DNA of 64,000 bases, from the NCBI GenBank assembly GCA_032158295.1, contig CM063243.1, positions 3,480,948 to 3,544,947 of the forward strand. The letters run 5' to 3'. Positions 57,101 to 64,000 of this stretch are shown one piece after another. Below the pieces are notes generated by a model. It was given only the letters and a program-made list of their open reading frames with translations, searched no databases and was not told where the DNA came from. Every line of letters begins with the position of its first letter. The first letter of the stretch is position 1. The position numbers and the translations under genes are program-made. This DNA is from Pycnopodia helianthoides (lineage: Eukaryota > Echinodermata > Asteroidea > Forcipulatida > Asteriidae).

Positions 57101-58742
57101 TGGACTCAGACTCAACATTGAGGTTTGGACTCAGACTTGACACTGAGGTTTAGACTCAATCTTGACACTGATGTTTGGACCTTGACTCGACACTGAGGAT
57201 TAGACTCGACACTGAGGTTTGGACTCAGACTCAACACTAGGTTTGGACTCAGACTCGACACTGAGGTTTGGACTCAGACTCGACACTGAGGTTTAGACTC
57301 AAACTCGACACTGATGTTTGGACCTTGACTCGACACTGAGGATTGGACCTTGACTCGACACTGAGGTTTGGACCTTGACTCGACACTGAGGTTTGGACTC
57401 AGACTCGACACTGAGGTTTAGACTCAGACTCGACACTGAGGTTTGGACTCAGACTCGACACTGAGGTTTGGACTCAGACTCGACACAGTGGTTTGGATCA
57501 GACTCGACATTGAGGTTTGGACTCAGACTTGACACTGAGGTTTAGACTCAATCTTGACACTGATGTTTGGACTTGACTCGACACTGAGGATTGACTCGGA
57601 CACTGAGGTTTGGACTCAGACTCAACACTAGGTTTGGACTCAGACTCGACACTGAGGTTTGGACTCAGACTCGACACAGAGGTTTGGACTCGGACTCTAC
57701 ACTGAGGTTTGGACTCGACTCGACACTGAGGTTGACAAAGACTCGACACTGAGGTTTGTACTCAGACTCGACACTGAGGTTTGACTCAACTCGACACTGA
57801 CGTTTGGACTCTGACTCGACACTGAGGATTGGACCTTGACTCGACACGAGGTTTGGACTCAGGACACGACACTGAGGTTTGGACTCAGACTCGACACTGA
57901 GGTTTAGACTCAAACTCGCAGTGATTTTGGACTGACTCGACACTAGGTTTAGGACTCAAACTCGACACTGATGTTTGGACCTTGACTCGACACTGAGGTT
58001 TGGACCTTGACTCGACACTGAGGTTTGGACTAGACTCGACACTGAGGATTTGGACTTGACTCGACACTGAGGTTGGACCTGACTCGACACTGAGGTTTGG
58101 ACCTTGACTAGACACTGAGGATTTGGACTCTGACTCGACACTGAGTTTGGACCTTGACTCGACACTGAGGTTTGGACCTTGACTCGACACTGAGGTTTGG
58201 ACCTTGACTCGACACTGAGGATTGGACCTTGACTCGACACTGAGGTTTGGACCTTTCAACTCGACACTGATGTTTGGGCCTTGACTCGACACTGAGGATT
58301 GGACCTTGATTTCGACACTGAGGATTGGACATAGACTTGACAGACAATTTTGACTTGGACTTGCAGAGAGGAATTTTGACTCGGACTCAACACTGAAGAT
58401 TAAACTCTGACTCAAGGATTGTACTTGGACTCAAGGATTGAGGACTCAAAAATAAGAGTTAAAAGGAGATCACAAAAATGTGATATTTTATACTCACAGG
58501 TATCCTCCACCGGCGTCCGTGTAATATGACACAGTTGATATCGTTGTAACGACCACGATCATGCACAGCGACACGGGTACAAACAGCATGATGACGTGCT
58601 TGGCTCCATACTTGAGCATCTCGTCCTCTTCTTCTGCTTCCTCGCTGGGGTTGCGCTGCCGTTGGGGCCGCGTGGTCGCATGGTTGTCGGCCTCCGAGCC
58701 TGCCGCACTTCGACCCCGCCTCACTTCACGAGCCGTGTCATC
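44987..58742 (-). CDS. PSEN: Presenilin, catalytic subunit of gamma-secretase (whole span, 5'-incomplete)
   Basis: Nine exons encode about 441 residues (human presenilin-1 has 467); the initiator exon is missing. Presenilin is an intramembrane aspartyl protease of endosomes, ER and plasma membrane. With nicastrin, APH-1 and PEN-2 it cleaves Notch and many other type I membrane proteins. Visible signatures: [19 protein letters not shown] at the first membrane helix, the catalytic Asp of YD (residue 226, split between exons 4 and 5), a cytosolic loop with the autocleavage segment TMAWMVGMA, the catalytic GLGD (residue 361), PALP (407-410) and a short hydrophobic end VFI. Numbering starts at the first visible exon. 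All introns are GT-AG and phases agree for exons 1-8. The last exon is one base short: the frame shifts between GLCLTLIL and LAIFKKALP, and read literally the protein would end after a short wrong tail without PALP. A sequencing or assembly error is the simplest cause; a real null allele is possible. Confidence 0.93.
45142..45788. other. Presenilin intron 8
   Basis: About 650 bases with no recognised repeat or conserved element. Confidence 0.5.
45789..45901 (-). CDS. PSEN: Presenilin exon 8: second catalytic Asp
   Basis: Encodes [20 protein letters not shown] with the catalytic Asp361, then [15 protein letters not shown]. Phase 1 in, 0 out; acceptor CCTTGCAG, donor GTGAGT. Confidence 0.96.
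46850..47286. mobile_element. MITE-L copy 1
   Basis: Shares TGTGAAAATATCATTTCAAA, TTTTTGAGATATCGCC, AAAATCTGGAGCGGTTA and ACAATCCGAGAAACATTTC with 60816-61222. The end GATTACCAATGGTGTACATACC inversely matches the left end. Confidence 0.75.
47347..47535 (-). CDS. PSEN: Presenilin exon 7: variable cytosolic loop
   Basis: Encodes an acidic and Arg-rich loop ([27 protein letters not shown]), which is poorly conserved in the family. Phase 1 in and out; acceptor CATTGTAG, donor GTAAGT. Confidence 0.9.
47800..48085. repeat. Repeat H, copy 2
   Basis: GGGAAGACTTCTCCAAAGG, then GTTGGCGCGAAGCC and CTTAAGGGCCGAG. Its right half is inverse to 18085-18250. A LINE-derived origin is possible. Confidence 0.6.
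48225..48597. repeat. Repeat I, copy 2
   Basis: Matches 25368-25690 from GGGCCTTGCGCTTAAAC to ACGCCGGGCTAGTGTT, with a 40-base extra piece (CCACCCTGCTGGTAAACTC). Confidence 0.8.
48800..49285. repeat. Two direct repeats of about 135 bases
   Basis: 48807-48943 and 49149-49283 share TTGCAACCAGGG, ATGTTTGTGAATA, GAGTGACAAAGCGCATGTCC and GTTTCTTGTAATTCATAAG. The spacer between them is about 205 bases. Confidence 0.8.
49039..49455 (+). CDS. Unrecognised plus-strand ORF overlapping presenilin exon 6
   Basis: A 138-codon frame starts [20 protein letters not shown] and includes [20 protein letters not shown]. It contains the second of the two direct repeats above; in the first repeat the same frame ([19 protein letters not shown]) is broken by a stop. 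Its last 24 bases are antisense to presenilin exon 6. I recognise no family. It may be a decayed transposon gene or chance. Confidence 0.2.
   Translation: MPLSMCVRGRGTHMFAVDDVLEFTGFKESGNLLNILERCEFATRVREGIAVGMFVNRSDKAHVHNNAIRSSVFLVIHKNYLRENGEPLLFYLEVAGLKGAFKAVQGATVQQGTYNGAARPYADGVQQAPTYRSQLMNP
49432..49524 (-). CDS. PSEN: Presenilin exon 6: autocleavage region
   Basis: Encodes [18 protein letters not shown], corresponding to the endoproteolytic site of presenilins, then a polar stretch. Phase 1 in and out; acceptor TTGACAG, donor GTAAGT. Confidence 0.93.
49629..50002. mobile_element. MITE-B copy 2
   Basis: TTAAAGGAACATTACAG at the left and TGTAATGTTCCTTCAA at the right (one substitution). 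It lacks about 18 bases (the AAATGTGTAATCGG part) present in copies 1, 3 and 4. Intron 5 of presenilin. Confidence 0.92.
50577..50880 (+). mobile_element. tRNA-derived SINE type 1, long copy
   Basis: Upstream arm GGTGATCCCATGGCTGCCGC, TTCCCAGGTTGTATCG and GGCTTCTGACTGCCC, then head GAGCTAGATAGCTCAGTAGG with B-box GGTTCAAATCTCG and body TTTCTTTGTTCAACCCC. An inverted body end (GGGTTGAACAAAGAAAAATTG) starts it at 50580. Confidence 0.85.
50893..50991 (-). CDS. PSEN: Presenilin exon 5: catalytic Asp and loop start
   Basis: Completes Asp226 and encodes [20 protein letters not shown], then FPALIYSS. Phase 1 in and out; donor GTAAGT. The type 1 SINE at 50590-50880 ends within about 15 bases of this donor. 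Confidence 0.95.
51615..51835 (-). CDS. PSEN: Presenilin exon 4: TM4-TM6
   Basis: Encodes [39 protein letters not shown] and [20 protein letters not shown]. Phase 2 in, 1 out; the first base of the catalytic Asp codon is the last base of the exon. Donor GTAAGA. Confidence 0.96.
51855..52245 (+). mobile_element. tRNA-derived SINE type 1, head-to-head pair
   Basis: A minus-oriented upstream arm (51870-51965) faces a plus-oriented complete copy, so GATACAACCTGGGAAGCGGC and GCCGCTTCCCAGGTTGTATC form an inverted repeat. The plus copy has the clearest head: GGGCTAGATAGCTCAGTTGG, then GTTGGTTCAAATCCCGC. Confidence 0.88.
52370..52650 (+). mobile_element. SINE type 2 fragments
   Basis: A piece of the reverse body (CAGCAGCCACTGCCACAAAC, CTTCTCTCTGCATTAAG) is followed by a plus head (GGCGTGTCTTGGACAAGCGG, GAGTGTGGGACTTGGGTCG). 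Confidence 0.65.
53020..53087 (-). CDS. PSEN: Presenilin exon 3: TM3
   Basis: Encodes [20 protein letters not shown] and YL. Phase 0 in, 2 out; acceptor TTTTTTTTGCAG, donor GTAAGT. Confidence 0.94.
53319..53706. mobile_element. MITE-A copy 5
   Basis: TTAAAGACACTGGACACC to GTGTCCAGTGCCTTTAA, 388 bases, nearly identical to copy 2 at 10410, with the same ACCTCACGCGTGAGGT centre. Intron 2 of presenilin. Confidence 0.93.
54061..54299. mobile_element. MITE-G copy 2
   Basis: TTAACCCTCCTACTGTC to CAGCAAGAGGGTTAA, about 239 bases. It has a short internal duplication, CCATTTGAAACCATTTGAAA. Confidence 0.88.
54395..54480 (-). mobile_element. tRNA-derived SINE type 3 head
   Basis: On the minus strand, TAGTCTAGCGGTAAGACATC and GTGGGTTCGAATCCCACC are the A- and B-box-like parts. 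It pairs with the plus-strand head at 19425. Confidence 0.65.
54783..54924 (-). CDS. PSEN: Presenilin exon 2: TM2
   Basis: Completes Leu82 and encodes [20 protein letters not shown], a hydrophobic helix ([17 protein letters not shown]) and YKYRCYK. Phase 2 in, 0 out; acceptor CTCGTCAG, donor GTAGGA. Confidence 0.95.
55018..55335. repeat. 25-bp minisatellite, array 1
   Basis: About 12 degenerate units of GAACTTGGACTCAGCACTGA then GGATT. It is in the first visible presenilin intron. Confidence 0.9.
56460..56600. repeat. ATATCGT-rich inverted sequence
   Basis: GATATT and AATATCGT pieces alternate in both orientations (AACATCGTTAACGATGTT is a perfect palindrome). Probably an old fold-back element. 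Confidence 0.5.
56745..58455. repeat. 25-bp minisatellite, array 2
   Basis: About 65-70 units of 25 bases: GACTCGACACTGAGGTTTGG then ACTCA or ACCTT. Higher-order blocks recur (for example 57050-57290 and 57400-57660). The ends degrade toward the array 1 motif (ACTTGGACTCAAGGATTG), so the two arrays share an origin. Confidence 0.95.
58498..58742 (-). CDS. PSEN: Presenilin exon 1 of the visible nine: N-tail and TM1
   Basis: From [15 protein letters not shown] through an acidic [16 protein letters not shown] into the first membrane helix, ending [10 protein letters not shown]. Phase 0 in at acceptor TGTGTAG, phase 2 out at GTGAGT. The only ATGs in frame are inside the conserved part, so an upstream exon must supply the start. 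Confidence 0.93.
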
Positions 58743-59739
58743 CTACACAGGTTCAAAAAAAGACGTAACACAACATTATTAATATGTACAAAATACCCTA
58801 TCATCACAATCAGCCATATGATTTATAGAGCTTCTTCGCTATAGGATTCAAAGCCCTGTGGCAGGCATCCTATGTTTTGTAATTACGAGACCCTTTTTAT
58901 AGCACCTTGTAAGGGATTACAAGGTGCAAGGTGCTGTAGCGCAATCGGCAGCCAACAAGAGATGACATAACCTGTCAAAAGAATGACCTTGTACAATCCA
59001 TGGCATTTCCTAGCAGGCAAGATACTACATGTACGTATGTATGTACACTGGTCATATGCAGAGCTGCCAACATTTGCATCTTGTGATCAGGAAGATTTTG
59101 CACAACAATCAGGGAGATATTTAGAATTACAGGGGAAAAGTTTCCACAATCAGGGAGATTGTCAAATTTGTTCATCAGAACATAGAAAGATTTGTTTAAT
59201 TTGTTTCTTCAATGTTAACGACACACATTCGGGACCACCAGCTTTACGTCCCGGAAGCACCACTGGTTATGTGTCTTGCTAAACAGGTGTCAAGACTGGG
59301 ACTTGAACCTGCACTCTGCTGATAAAGAGTATCTGAATGTTAACAATCTACTGAAACAAGTTCAGCAGGAAATTGGGATAATCAGACATGCAAAGTCCTT
59401 GCAGTAAAAAAAAAATAAAAAAAATAGAGGAAACTGCCTTAGACACAAATATGTGTACAGTATTTTTAGATTTTCAATGGCACAAAATTCCAAGAAAAAA
59501 GAAAGAAGATGGAAATCAGCTATCTGCTGAGAAGTTGCATGCCCTAATAGTTATTCTTAATGTTAATATTATTATTATTATTATTACATATTTCTTGTAA
59601 TGAAACCAAGGATGCCTCATAAGTGAACTTAATAATCACTGTAGCTCGCAAGCCTGAGGAAACCTAATAAAAAACAAGAGTGCTTGCTATGCGAACAAGG
59701 AAACACCGGGGGTTAACCCCTACTTTTCAATGATAGTGT
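58743..59739. other. Presenilin upstream intron or flank
   Basis: The stretch must contain, or lead to, the missing initiator exon. I found no ATG-containing exon with a phase 0 donor here that I could defend. The 61560-62270 and 62670-63150 stretches are likewise without a supported feature. Confidence 0.4.
58880..59310 (-). mobile_element. SINE type 2, interrupted copy
   Basis: ACCTTGTAAGGGATTACAAGG at the left is the 3' part of the long type 2 copies. The head part resumes near 59220 (CACATTCGGGACC, GACTGGGACTTGAACC). About 250 unrelated bases lie between. Confidence 0.6.
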
Positions 59740-60240
59740 TCTGTGTTCTCAGTTGGTAGAGCACTGCCACGTTCTTCCAGAGGTTGCAGGTTCAGGTACT
59801 GAGCTCCAGTCAACTTTTCTTTTGTTCAAACCAAAATTATTTTTTAAAATTTACCCAGTCAGTTTCCCTTGTGGTTTAATTACTTGATACTTGGATATAT
59901 AAAAAGCTGCATCTCCTTAAAGTGATCCTTCTGCTGCTGCTTCCCTTGTCCCAGGGTGTATGGTAAACTTGGGAGTGATCCCTGGCCATACAGCAAGTAC
60001 AGGTTGAGTGGCTTCTGACTGGCACCCCCAACAAAGATATTGGCAAAATAGGGAGACCGACATCATAGGGCTAGATAGCTAAGTTGGTCGAGTGCAGTTC
60101 CAAGTCCCACTCTAGAAAAAAACGTCTTTGTTCAACCAAAACTATCTAAAATTTACCCAGTCAGTTTCCCTTGTGGAAATGGACTTTTAAACTGTGCTTT
60201 TAACAGTTTTCCCTTGTGTTTCCTTACTGGAAATTAAAAT
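59740..60240 (+). mobile_element. tRNA-derived SINE type 1, dimer
   Basis: Two head-plus-body units in tandem: TTCTCAGTTGGTAGAGC at 59747 and GGGCTAGATAGCTAAGTTGG at 60068. Each is followed by TTTGTTCAA(C/A)C and ACCCAGTCAGTTTCCCTTG. The linking arm carries CCTTAAAGTGATCC and GGCTTCTGACTGGCACCCC. Confidence 0.85.
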
Positions 60241-60364
60241 AACAACTGACCACATCCAACAGGAAACGTCTTCACATGCTACATAAACAAGGCCGTTACT
60301 GGTAGAATATTCTATTGAAGAACAGATTTATAGAACACGCTCTTGTCCTATAGCCTACACTGTA

Positions 60365-60530
60365 CATGTCAGGCCCTGAATTTAAAGAGAGCTTCAAGAG
60401 GGCAAGGCTATTTCCATTTTGTAAAGGGCACTTCATTGAAGAATCTTAAAGTCCATGGGAAACTTTTGAAGGGGCACCAAGGCCAAGACCAGGGCAACGG
60501 AGGCCTTTGCATGTGATGTAATTCCAGGCC
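60365..60530. repeat. Repeat J, copy
   Basis: AGGCCCTGAATTTAAAG to AATTCCAGGCC, with GAAGGGGCACCAAGGCC, as in 29370-29525. Confidence 0.6.
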
Positions 60531-60815
60531 CGACATGTTTTTAAAAGTAGATCAGCATTGATGGTCTGAATGATGTAACAATTCCATTAAAGCCAAATGA
60601 GGAAGGAAATAAGCTCACTCCACTTTGTTTACAATTCCTTTGATCAGAACTATAAGGTTGTTAGTGCCATTTGTATGGATTTCATCAAATTGGTTTTTGC
60701 ATATTTTGGAGCTCCTGGTAAATGAGGTTTATTGATCAAGAGTGGCCTCCAAAGTACTTGCCAAAAGGAAAAAAAATCATTTTCTAAGAAAAACTAAATT
60801 GTTTGCATTTTTCCT

Positions 60816-61222
60816 CTAAAGGCAAAGTACATTTTGGTTATACCTTTGGTTTTTCAAATAAATGTTTTAATTTTATAAAAATGTTTTAATTAAAAAAACT
60901 AACCTTTTAAAATTTCATTTCAAAAGGTGGTAGCATTTTTGAGACATCGCTGAAAATCTGGAGCAGTTATGTCTATGATGTAGAAAGAGTAATCCCTAAT
61001 TGGAATACATAATCTGAGAAATGTTTCATGCATGAAATGTTTCTCAGATTAAAATTTGTTGAGATTCTTTTCTCTAAAACCACATTCCTTAGAAGGGAAT
61101 CGTTTCTCCAAATGATATGGTACACATTATCAACATGTCAACAGCTGCAGTGGCTCTTACAATGTACCAAGTAAGTTGTTATGGTCTTTGGAGAAATCAC
61201 CAAAGGTACTTGTTATACCTCT
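60816..61222. mobile_element. MITE-L copy 2
   Basis: Left AAAGGCAAAGTACATTTTGG and right ATCACCAAAGGTACTTG form loose inverted ends. The body matches 46850-47286. Confidence 0.75.
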
Positions 61223-61429
61223 GTCTTGTATGCTGTATTTTCATTGGCGCAGAACGATCACATGAGCGGGCAACAAATATCCATGTACCACTCTCTTCTC
61301 ACGTGCACATCGTACAACTTCCTGTGCAGCAAAGGATCGAGATTATCATCGTTTCGATGAAATTGGAGTCCTTCAGATGAGGAAAATATTACTAAGAATT
61401 CAAGACAGAGGTATAACAAAACAATTGCT

Positions 61430-61556
61430 GCCTGCTGTGACATGGTCTATGGGTTTTGTACACCCTCGGGGGGCAAATGGCATCCTCGGCTTTCGCCTCG
61501 GGTGCCATTTGCCCCCTCGGGGGCACAAAACACCATGGACCATGTCACCACAGGCA
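61430..61556. repeat. Long GC-rich hairpin
   Basis: GCCTGCTGTGACATGGTCTA, GTTTTGTACACCCTCGGGGG and CAAATGGCATCC are inverted by GGTGCCATTTGCCCCCTCGG, CACAAAACACCATGGACCAT and GTCACCACAGGC. Arms are about 58 bases and the loop about 10. Confidence 0.9.
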
Positions 61557-62273
61557 ACACTTGTATAATGTTTACCCTCCCTTTAACGCAATTTTAATCA
61601 TCACGAATATGAAGGTGCAATTATGGCCTTGTAGTGCTGAGCCGAGAAAATGCACACATCCAAGTAAAATATGCACATTGGGCAGGTCAGTGACACTGAG
61701 TGCGACCAAACATTACATTATGTATGTATCAGTATGTACTGTATACATAAGTACACTCATTTGTACAGTATAATAAATGCACAGGTACAGGTACATTTAT
61801 AACTAACTGTGGTTCTGCAAGTTTCCTACATTAATGCACCGTATTCACAAAAGAAAGGCATGTCAAAATATCACGTTTGCTACATTTTTTTCTAGTTTCG
61901 TTCGCCTCTTGCCTTTGAATGCGATTTCAAGCCATCCTGAATTACTGCTTAATCAAAAAATTATGCTTAATTTCTTATTCACATTAATTAGTAAGCGGGC
62001 ATTCATCTAAGCAGTGGCATTTTGCGAAGAGACGGTCATCTCCAAACATGTGCAAAATACATTGTGAAAGGAGAGATGCCGGGCTTGTCAGCGTGCACCC
62101 GAGCATGTGACATGCCCGCCCATGTAAGAAACATACACTATACATGTTCACAAACGTAGGTCATTATGAAATTTGCATTTTTTATGAAAAGACACGGCAT
62201 GTTTGACTAATACATGTAATTCTGTTATTACATCAATGTTTTGGGATTTGGTTGTTTTTTTTTTTTATAAGGT

Positions 62274-62664
62274 TTAAAGGAACATTACAGAATTGGTAAG
62301 AAAAAAACCTGTAAAATATACGTTTTGATCACAGATTTACATCAAACTTACACGATCTAATGATGATAGTAGGAAACATCCCTTTAAATATTTCTGTCTG
62401 AAATGCCATATTTAATGAGAAATGAATAAACTAATTTTCCAATTGGAGTTTATCGCTCACTGAGCGTTTTATTCATTTGTTGAATCTATACGATTTCATG
62501 CAAATGTGTAATCGGTTTTTCACTATTTTCTCGTGACCCAGATGGCCGATCGATCTCAAACTTCTACAGGTTTGTCAGTTTATGTATATGGTGGATTACA
62601 TAAAGTGCTTACACTGCAAGCAACTGTTTTGTTAGCAAAAACCAATCCTGTAATGTTCCTTTAA
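62274..62664. mobile_element. MITE-B copy 3
   Basis: TTAAAGGAACATTACAG to TGTAATGTTCCTTTAA; flanked by TTTAA-like sequence. Confidence 0.93.
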
Positions 62665-63149
62665 CTCTTAGAAAACCACATCACGGCAATTAGACTGCAG
62701 AAGAAAGGTTTGATACTGTAGAGCTCTCAGTTTCAAATTGAACACTTTTTTTCAAATGCACATATCTCAAAATGGTCTTTCAACGTATTTTGACATGCCC
62801 GTCCCTCCGTGACAACGGTGACACTAGGAACAAAAGTAGGTCGTTATGATTTTGCCTTTTCATGCAGAGACACCTGCGGCTGTTGCTAAGGGTGTTGCTA
62901 TGGGCCTCCTATGCTTCAACATTTTGTTCACATGAATCGTTTCGCAAATTCAAATATTTGTATTGACTTCTAATCAGCGGGGGCATTTTAAACTAAATCA
63001 TTTCGAAGGATGCTTACTACCAAATAACATCTTTATAACAAGTAAGCTTTCGGACGGGTTAATTAAACAACAAAAAATGTTGGGGTTATTACCAACCCTC
63101 GACCCTACCTTTAATACAACGTACAAAGGTGTACAAGTATGTTCCTGTT

Positions 63150-63540
63150 CAAGGAACATTACAGAATTGGTAAGAAAAAAACTTGTAAAATATACTTTTT
63201 GATCACAGATTTACATCAAACTTACACGGTCTAATGATGATGATAGTAGAAAACATCCCTTGAAATATTTCTGTCTAAAATGCCATATTTGATGAGAAAT
63301 AAATCAAACCTAAGTTCCGATTGGAGTTTATCGCTCAGTGAGCGTTTTATTCTTTGTTGAATCTATATGATTTCATGTAAATGTGTAATCGGTTTTATAC
63401 TATTTTCTCGTGACCCAGATGGCCGATCGATCTCAAACTTCTACAGGTTTGTCAGTTTATGTATATGGTGGATTACATAAAGTGCTTACACTGCCAGCAC
63501 TACTTTGTTAGCAAAAACCAATTCTGTAATGTTCCTTTAA
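63150..63540. mobile_element. MITE-B copy 4
   Basis: Left AAGGAACATTACAGAATTGG (the first TTA is altered to TTC), right TGTAATGTTCCTTTAA. Same orientation as copy 3, about 490 bases away. Confidence 0.93.
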
Positions 63541-63857
63541 GAGTATTACATGTCAGTGTATTAAAAGTAATTTAAGGCAAATTTGCAATGTGTACATTCA
63601 TGCCGCAAATAAAAAGGAATGAAAAAAAGAAAAATCAAAGAAAAGAAATCAAACAAAAATGCATGAGAAAAAGAATCTCTGCAGCACAAAATGTCAAATT
63701 AAAATAATAAAAAAAAAACACACCAAAGTGCGCCTTGCGCTGGACTTTATGGCATTCTGAATCTGTGAGTTCAATGCTGTATGGGTGGACACCGATTGGA
63801 CAGTATAAAGGTCCTTGCCGTCTAAGGGTCTGTGAAAATGGCAAACAATAATGTACA

Positions 63858-64000
63858 TTAAAACCCTCCTACTGTCAGTGACTCTTGGCAACATTTTCCA
63901 GTGAGTTGACCAACCATTTGAAACCATTCGACTGCCAAGGTTGTGTACGATGGCACAACTGTGCACAGAACTAACTGTGTACTGTGTACATGCATTCCCT
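63858..64000. mobile_element. MITE-G copy 3, cut by the window end
   Basis: TTAAAACCCTCCTACTGTC, then GGCACAACTGTGCACAG. It matches the left part of 54061-54299. Confidence 0.85.

Noticed and set aside
57885..58415. 176-codon minus ORF and neighbours ([16 protein letters not shown] repeats)
   Set aside because: They arise because the 25-bp minisatellite unit has no stop in any minus frame; the frame rotates each unit and no start, splice or domain evidence exists.
56745..58455. CRISPR-like array
   Set aside because: Repeats are contiguous with no unique spacers, and the DNA is from an animal.

Overview
The window is nuclear DNA of an animal, not a prokaryote. Genes are split by GT-AG introns, and most of the sequence is intronic or intergenic repeat. 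The dense SINE, MITE and LINE-fragment load and the two recognisable genes suit a marine invertebrate deuterostome. An echinoderm, perhaps a sea star, is my guess; that is inference, since nothing here fixes the species.

Three genes are supported, all on the minus strand. (1) 33824 down to 1783: a 26-exon gene for a 1167-residue WD40-repeat protein with a degenerate EF-hand-like N-terminus, of the WDR49/WDR64/EFCAB8 type. Every exon boundary was read from the sequence and all 26 phases agree. (2) 37958 down to 37041: an intronless gene for a 305-residue tail-anchored protein. Its C-terminus (one membrane span, a 38-residue tail, terminal NGPPPT) looks like a KASH domain, the part of nesprins that binds SUN proteins in the nuclear envelope. 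I do not recognise its cytoplasmic part. (3) 58742 down to 44987: presenilin, the catalytic subunit of gamma-secretase, in nine exons. YD, GLGD and PALP motifs are all present, but the initiator exon is not found and the last exon has a one-base frameshift.

Layout: 1-273 is the end of a non-LTR reverse transcriptase. 1783-33824 is the WD40 gene, whose introns hold tRNA-derived SINEs, palindromic MITEs, a LINE C-terminus, a 5S-rRNA-like triplet, a TCAA-rich repeat field and a partial tandem duplication of one exon. 33825-37040 is intergenic. 37041-37958 is the KASH-like gene. 37959-44986 is intergenic, with nested transposon remains and two doubtful small exons. 44987-58742 is presenilin, whose first visible intron contains two related 25-bp minisatellites. 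58743-64000 is upstream flank with SINEs and MITEs.

The genes share no obvious pathway and each looks independently transcribed. The WD40 protein would be expected in the cytoplasm or cilium, the KASH-like protein in the outer nuclear membrane, and presenilin in endomembranes.
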